The position numbers and the translations under genes are program-made. The notes beneath the pieces were generated by a model. That model saw only the letters and a program-made list of their open reading frames with translations. It was not told where the DNA came from and made no database searches. Below are positions 61,801-64,000 of a DNA stretch of 64,000 nucleotides, piece by piece (the first letter of the stretch is position 1; each line of letters starts with the position of its first letter). Source of the DNA: Saccharopolyspora spinosa NRRL 18395 (GTDB lineage Bacteria; Actinomycetota; Actinomycetes; Mycobacteriales; Pseudonocardiaceae); contig NZ_GL877882.1 in NCBI RefSeq assembly GCF_000194155.1, forward strand, positions 134,233 to 198,232, given 5' to 3'.

Positions 61801-64000
61801 CCGCTCCAAGTCGACCTCGGCGCCGTCGAACTCGGTGTACTGGTAGGTACCGACACCACCGAGCGGCAACCGCTCGTCGCGGCCGATCCAGTACGCGCGT
61901 TGAACATCGGTCGGCGGGAACGGGTCGTGGCGGTGGTCCAGGTCGGCGTGCAGGCGGGTCTGGTCGTCGGATCCGCCCAGCATCAGCGACGCCGCGAAGT
62001 CGGCCAGCACGGGCCGGGCGAACAACATCGCCAGGCGCGCGCCCGCGATCCCGGCTTCACGCAGTCTGCCGACCAGCCGGGTCGCCATCAGGGAATCGCC
62101 GCCGAGAGCGAAGAAACTGTCGTTCCTGCCGATCCGGTCAACTCCCAGCAGCTCGGCCCACACCGAGGCGACCATCTCCTCCAGCTTGCCTTCGGGCTCC
62201 TGGAACTCCGCCGCAGCAGGGGAGATCTCTTGGGACAGCAGCGAAGCGATTGCACTGCGATCCAGCTTTCCGTTGTGGGTCAACGGAAGCCGTTCCCGCA
62301 CCGCGATGTGGTCGCATACCATGTACGGCGGCAGCCGGTCACCGAGCCAGGCCAGCAGGTCTGCCTCCGACACCGCCTCGGAAGCGGACACGGCGGCGGC
62401 CAGCCGGGGCACCGGCTCCGCGATGAGGGTGGCCACGGCGTGTCCGATCGCGGGGTGCGCCGCGAGCGCGGACTCGACCTCACCCAGCTCCACGCGATAC
62501 CCGTGCACCTGCACCTGGTGGTCGGCGCGGCCCAGGAACTCCAACGTGCCGTCCGGCCAGTAGCGCGCGAGATCCCCGCTGCGATACCAGCGCCGACCGT
62601 CGTGCTCGACGAACCGTTCCGCCGTGCGCCGCGGATCTCCCCGGTAGCCGCGGGCCACACTCGCCCCACCGACCCAGAGCTCGCCGGTGACCTGGTCCGG
62701 GCGGTCTCGTCCTTGGGCATCGACGACCCGGCAGCCCACGCCCGGCAGCGGAGCACCCCACGGCATGGAGCGCCACGACGCCGGTACTTCGGCCACCTCG
62801 ATCGCGGTGGAGTGGATCGCGGCCTCGGTCATCCCGCCCAATGCGACGAACCGGCAGTCGGGCGCGCGCTCGCGCAGCCGCCCCGGCAGGTCCAGTCCGA
62901 CCCAGTCGCCGCCGAGCAGGACCAGCCGCAGCGCTGGTTCCCCGCCGTCCGCTGCCGCCAGCAGCATGTCGAGCAGCGCGGGAGCGGTGTTCCACACCGT
63001 CACGCCGTATCCGACCGCCAGCCGCCACCAGTGCTCGGCGTCGCGACGACGGGACTCGTCGACGGTCACGACCGCGCCGCCGGCCGACAGCATTCCGAAG
63101 ATGTCGTAGACCGAGAGGTCGAACTCCAGCGCCGACACCGCCAGCGTGCGGTCCTGGGCACCGACCCCGAACCGGGTGTTGATCGCCGTGATCGTGTTCA
63201 TCGCCGCGCTGTGCGTGACTTCAACGCCTTTGGGTTCGCCGGTCGAGCCGGAGGTGAACAGCACGTAGGCGAGTTCAGCGGGATCGACCCACGTGAGAGC
63301 CGTCGCTGGTGGGTACTGCGCTGCGTCGGACATCAGCAGCACCGGTTCGGAGGCCGCCGAGCGCACCGCGTCGCAGTACGTCGCGTCGGTGAGCGCCGCC
63401 GCTGCTGCGGCGAGTCGGTGCAGGCGGGATCGGCGTTGCGGGGGCTGGTCGACGCTGATCGGCACGTAGGCGGCGCCCGCGGCCAGCACGCCCAGCGTCG
63501 CTACGATCTGCTGCGGTCCCTTCGGCAGCGTGATCGCGACCGCGTCGCCCCGGCCGACACCGTGCGACGTCAGCAGTGCGGTTACCCGCAACGCACGCTC
63601 GGCGAGTTCGGCATAGGTCAACGACATGCCGTCGTCGACCAAGGCGACCGCGCTCGGGTGGGCGCGCACGTGGGCGAAGAACCCTTCGTGCAGAAGCTGT
63701 GACGGTGCAACCGGTTCGACGTTGTTGAGGGATTGCCGGGCAGTGGCCTGCGTGGGTGGCAGCAGCGATCCGACCGGGTTGGTCCACCGATCCTTCGAGG
63801 CGATCAGGTCGTTGATCAGGTCGCGGTAGACCTCGAATGCCGCCTCGGTGGTGCCTTCGGCCAGCACGTCGGCTCGCACGTCCCAGTTGAGCAGCAGCCC
63901 TGAGTCGAGTTCGGTGACCTGGGCGTCCAGCCAAACCTGCGGTCCCTGCGAGATGATCCACGACGGTGTGCCGAAGCAGCGTTGCAGATCGGCGTCGTAG
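58822..64000 (-). CDS. NRPS, (Cy)-A-PCP-Cy-A-PCP, N-terminus off the right edge
   Basis: Open frame to the window edge; at least 1725 residues visible. It begins inside a condensation/cyclization domain (SWIISQGPQVWLDAQV). A1 follows (about 63650-62230; YVLFTSGSTGEPKGVEVTH, FDLSVYDIFG, WNTAPALLDML), then PCP1 (FFALGGDSLMATRL). The complete Cy domain (about 61960-60650) has DYIIFDALS, i.e. DxxxxD instead of HHxxxDG. A2 (about 60560-59110; IFTSGSTGTPKGVEITH, FDLSVYDVFG, WNTVPMLLDML) and PCP2 (FFGLGGNSLLALRV) complete it. D-L-Y from FDLSVYD plus N from WNT fit the cysteine code DLYN in both A domains, predicting two thiazolines. No thioesterase or reductase is present, so release needs another protein. 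Siderophore of the yersiniabactin/pyochelin/thiazostatin type is the likely product class (inference). Confidence 0.9.
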   Translation of the reverse strand, partial: YDADLQRCFGTPSWIISQGPQVWLDAQVTELDSGLLLNWDVRADVLAEGTTEAAFEVYRDLINDLIASKDRWTNPVGSLLPPTQATARQSLNNVEPVAPSQLLHEGFFAHVRAHPSAVALVDDGMSLTYAELAERALRVTALLTSHGVGRGDAVAITLPKGPQQIVATLGVLAAGAAYVPISVDQPPQRRSRLHRLAAAAAALTDATYCDAVRSAASEPVLLMSDAAQYPPATALTWVDPAELAYVLFTSGSTGEPKGVEVTHSAAMNTITAINTRFGVGAQDRTLAVSALEFDLSVYDIFGMLSAGGAVVTVDESRRRDAEHWWRLAVGYGVTVWNTAPALLDMLLAAADGGEPALRLVLLGGDWVGLDLPGRLRERAPDCRFVALGGMTEAAIHSTAIEVAEVPASWRSMPWGAPLPGVGCRVVDAQGRDRPDQVTGELWVGGASVARGYRGDPRRTAERFVEHDGRRWYRSGDLARYWPDGTLEFLGRADHQVQVHGYRVELGEVESALAAHPAIGHAVATLIAEPVPRLAAAVSASEAVSEADLLAWLGDRLPPYMVCDHIAVRERLPLTHNGKLDRSAIASLLSQEISPAAAEFQEPEGKLEEMVASVWAELLGVDRIGRNDSFFALGGDSLMATRLVGRLREAGIAGARLAMLFARPVLADFAASLMLGGSDDQTRLHADLDHRHDPFPPTDVQRAYWIGRDERLPLGGVGTYQYTEFDGAEVDLERLERAWQRLVYRHEMLRAIFDDDGAQRILADPPPFRIEVRDATGGDPAPALARLREEKSHRYFDLSRWPLFEVTALHYDTDSGRRTRLAIGLDYIIFDALSIMTLFSELDALYRAPDAELPAIGMSFRDYVLQVEPEPEALERDQRYWLERLAELPPGPALPMTRHPSQVSRPQFCRHQTWLDQRQWQAIRDRARVAGLTPSTVLLTAYAEVLGAWSRQRPLTVTLTLFNRREVDPDIYRVLGDFTSLSLADYRPEQGEPWLAAAGRMQRQLGADLDHRDVAPSWLLRELARRTGNIDAMPVVFTSAIGVGDGVSMDMSPGFPERVWGISQSPQVCLDNQVLESQGGLLVTWDAVDDLFCEGVLPAMFVTYRRLLEWLADHDWTENLPDPLPAGQKQVRDHVNATDRTIPSGLLHAPLFDAPADADAVIWEHDGHRCTLSHGELRDRALRVAGALVRSGVRPGDTVAITLPKGADQIVAAVGVLCAGGVYVPVGVEQPELRRERIYTDAGARLVIDETGGGDRLELSTAVRAEPLGAPVPVEPDSLAYVIFTSGSTGTPKGVEITHDAAVNTIADINSRYSVTADDRVLAVSALDFDLSVYDVFGVLGAGGTVVLPGEDERRDAHRWLELVTRHGVTLWNTVPMLLDMLLTAADLGGRQLPATLRLALVSGDWVALDLGARLAAATDGRCRLVALGGATEASIWSNAYEVGEIDARWSSIPYGLPLANQCYRVVDEQGRDRPEWVAGELWIGGRGVAAGYRGDPARTAEKFVDDRGQRWYRTGDLGRYWPDGTLEFLGRADHQVKIGGHRLELAEIESALESCPGVGNAVVVVTGERRQRVLHGFVERTDGLDTAAVRTGLAQRLPRYAIPARFTLLDVLPLTANGKLDRAALERMADDHGTAGEPPDGAVEKGLAEVWADLLGHPVDDRDANFFGLGGNSLLALRVISAVQQRFGVDVGVRDFLASPTVANLAAEVSRLQMSIMDEYESGVL

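Noticed and set aside
1..64000. CRISPR array, rRNA or tRNA genes
   Set aside because: I saw no regularly spaced repeats of 25-40 nt, no rRNA-like stretch and no foldable tRNA.

Overview
This window comes from a high-GC, sporulating-type actinomycete. The GC content is roughly 65-70%, GTG starts and 4-nt GTGA/ATGA overlaps are common, and there is an SsgA-like protein, a SigC-family ECF sigma factor, an FprB-type reductase and an NRPS siderophore locus. A member of the Pseudonocardiales (Amycolatopsis/Saccharopolyspora-like) is the best guess; this is inference, because no rRNA or tRNA is present to fix the taxon.

Layout. (1) 1-5640, minus strand: a GntR/FCD-regulated operon gntR-hyuA-hyuB-aminotransferase for hydantoin/5-oxoproline-type ring opening. 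Three copies of a 16-bp GntR-type palindrome lie beside it. (2) 5993-10160: a class III aminotransferase, then a decayed stretch with transposase scraps, a broken P450 carrying a 40-bp tandem duplication, and an intact O-methyltransferase. (3) 10179-26640: the most interesting region. A minus-strand operon MFS-asnB-P450-isonitrile synthase (DIT1/PvcA family) is divergent from a metallophore-type ABC importer (lipoprotein, permease, ATPase). It is followed by a zinc-finger protein with a metallothionein-like cysteine tail, a Met-rich ORF, a CopD-CtaG copper protein, a copper P1B-ATPase, and a SigC-type sigma factor with a membrane anti-sigma factor whose loop is His/Met-rich. A second, truncated copper ATPase closes the region. 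I read this as a copper-acquisition (chalkophore) locus built around an isonitrile. Several of the copper-handling genes carry frameshifts or deletions.

(4) 26640-28340: an XRE/TPR regulator of lower GC between 42-bp near-perfect direct repeats of the 3' end of the neighbouring aldehyde dehydrogenase gene, which looks like a remnant integration. (5) 28306-46515: a large amine/amino-acid catabolic region. It has an operon ADH-hotdog lyase-acyl-CoA ligase-ALDH, an ALDH-FprB pair, a broken alanine dehydrogenase, and a plus-strand operon of GS-like gamma-glutamylamide synthetase, SDR, PuuD-like hydrolase, P450, ferredoxin, ferredoxin reductase and PucR-type regulator, followed by a convergent APC permease. 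Three upstream regions share a 15-bp dyad, TGTGCAC-Y-GTGAACA. The gene set resembles Puu-type glutamylated amine catabolism combined with a Mor/Pip-type P450 system.

(6) 46780-55330: pseudogene fragments (enolase-superfamily dehydratase, polyprenyl synthase, DUF6624, NUDIX, cadmium transporter) around intact phospholipase C, CBS/BON, phosphate permease and SsgA-like genes. (7) 55338-64000, minus strand: a Cy-A-PCP-Cy-A-PCP NRPS running off the right edge, coupled to two IrtAB/YbtPQ-type ABC half-transporters. This is probably a thiazoline siderophore locus.
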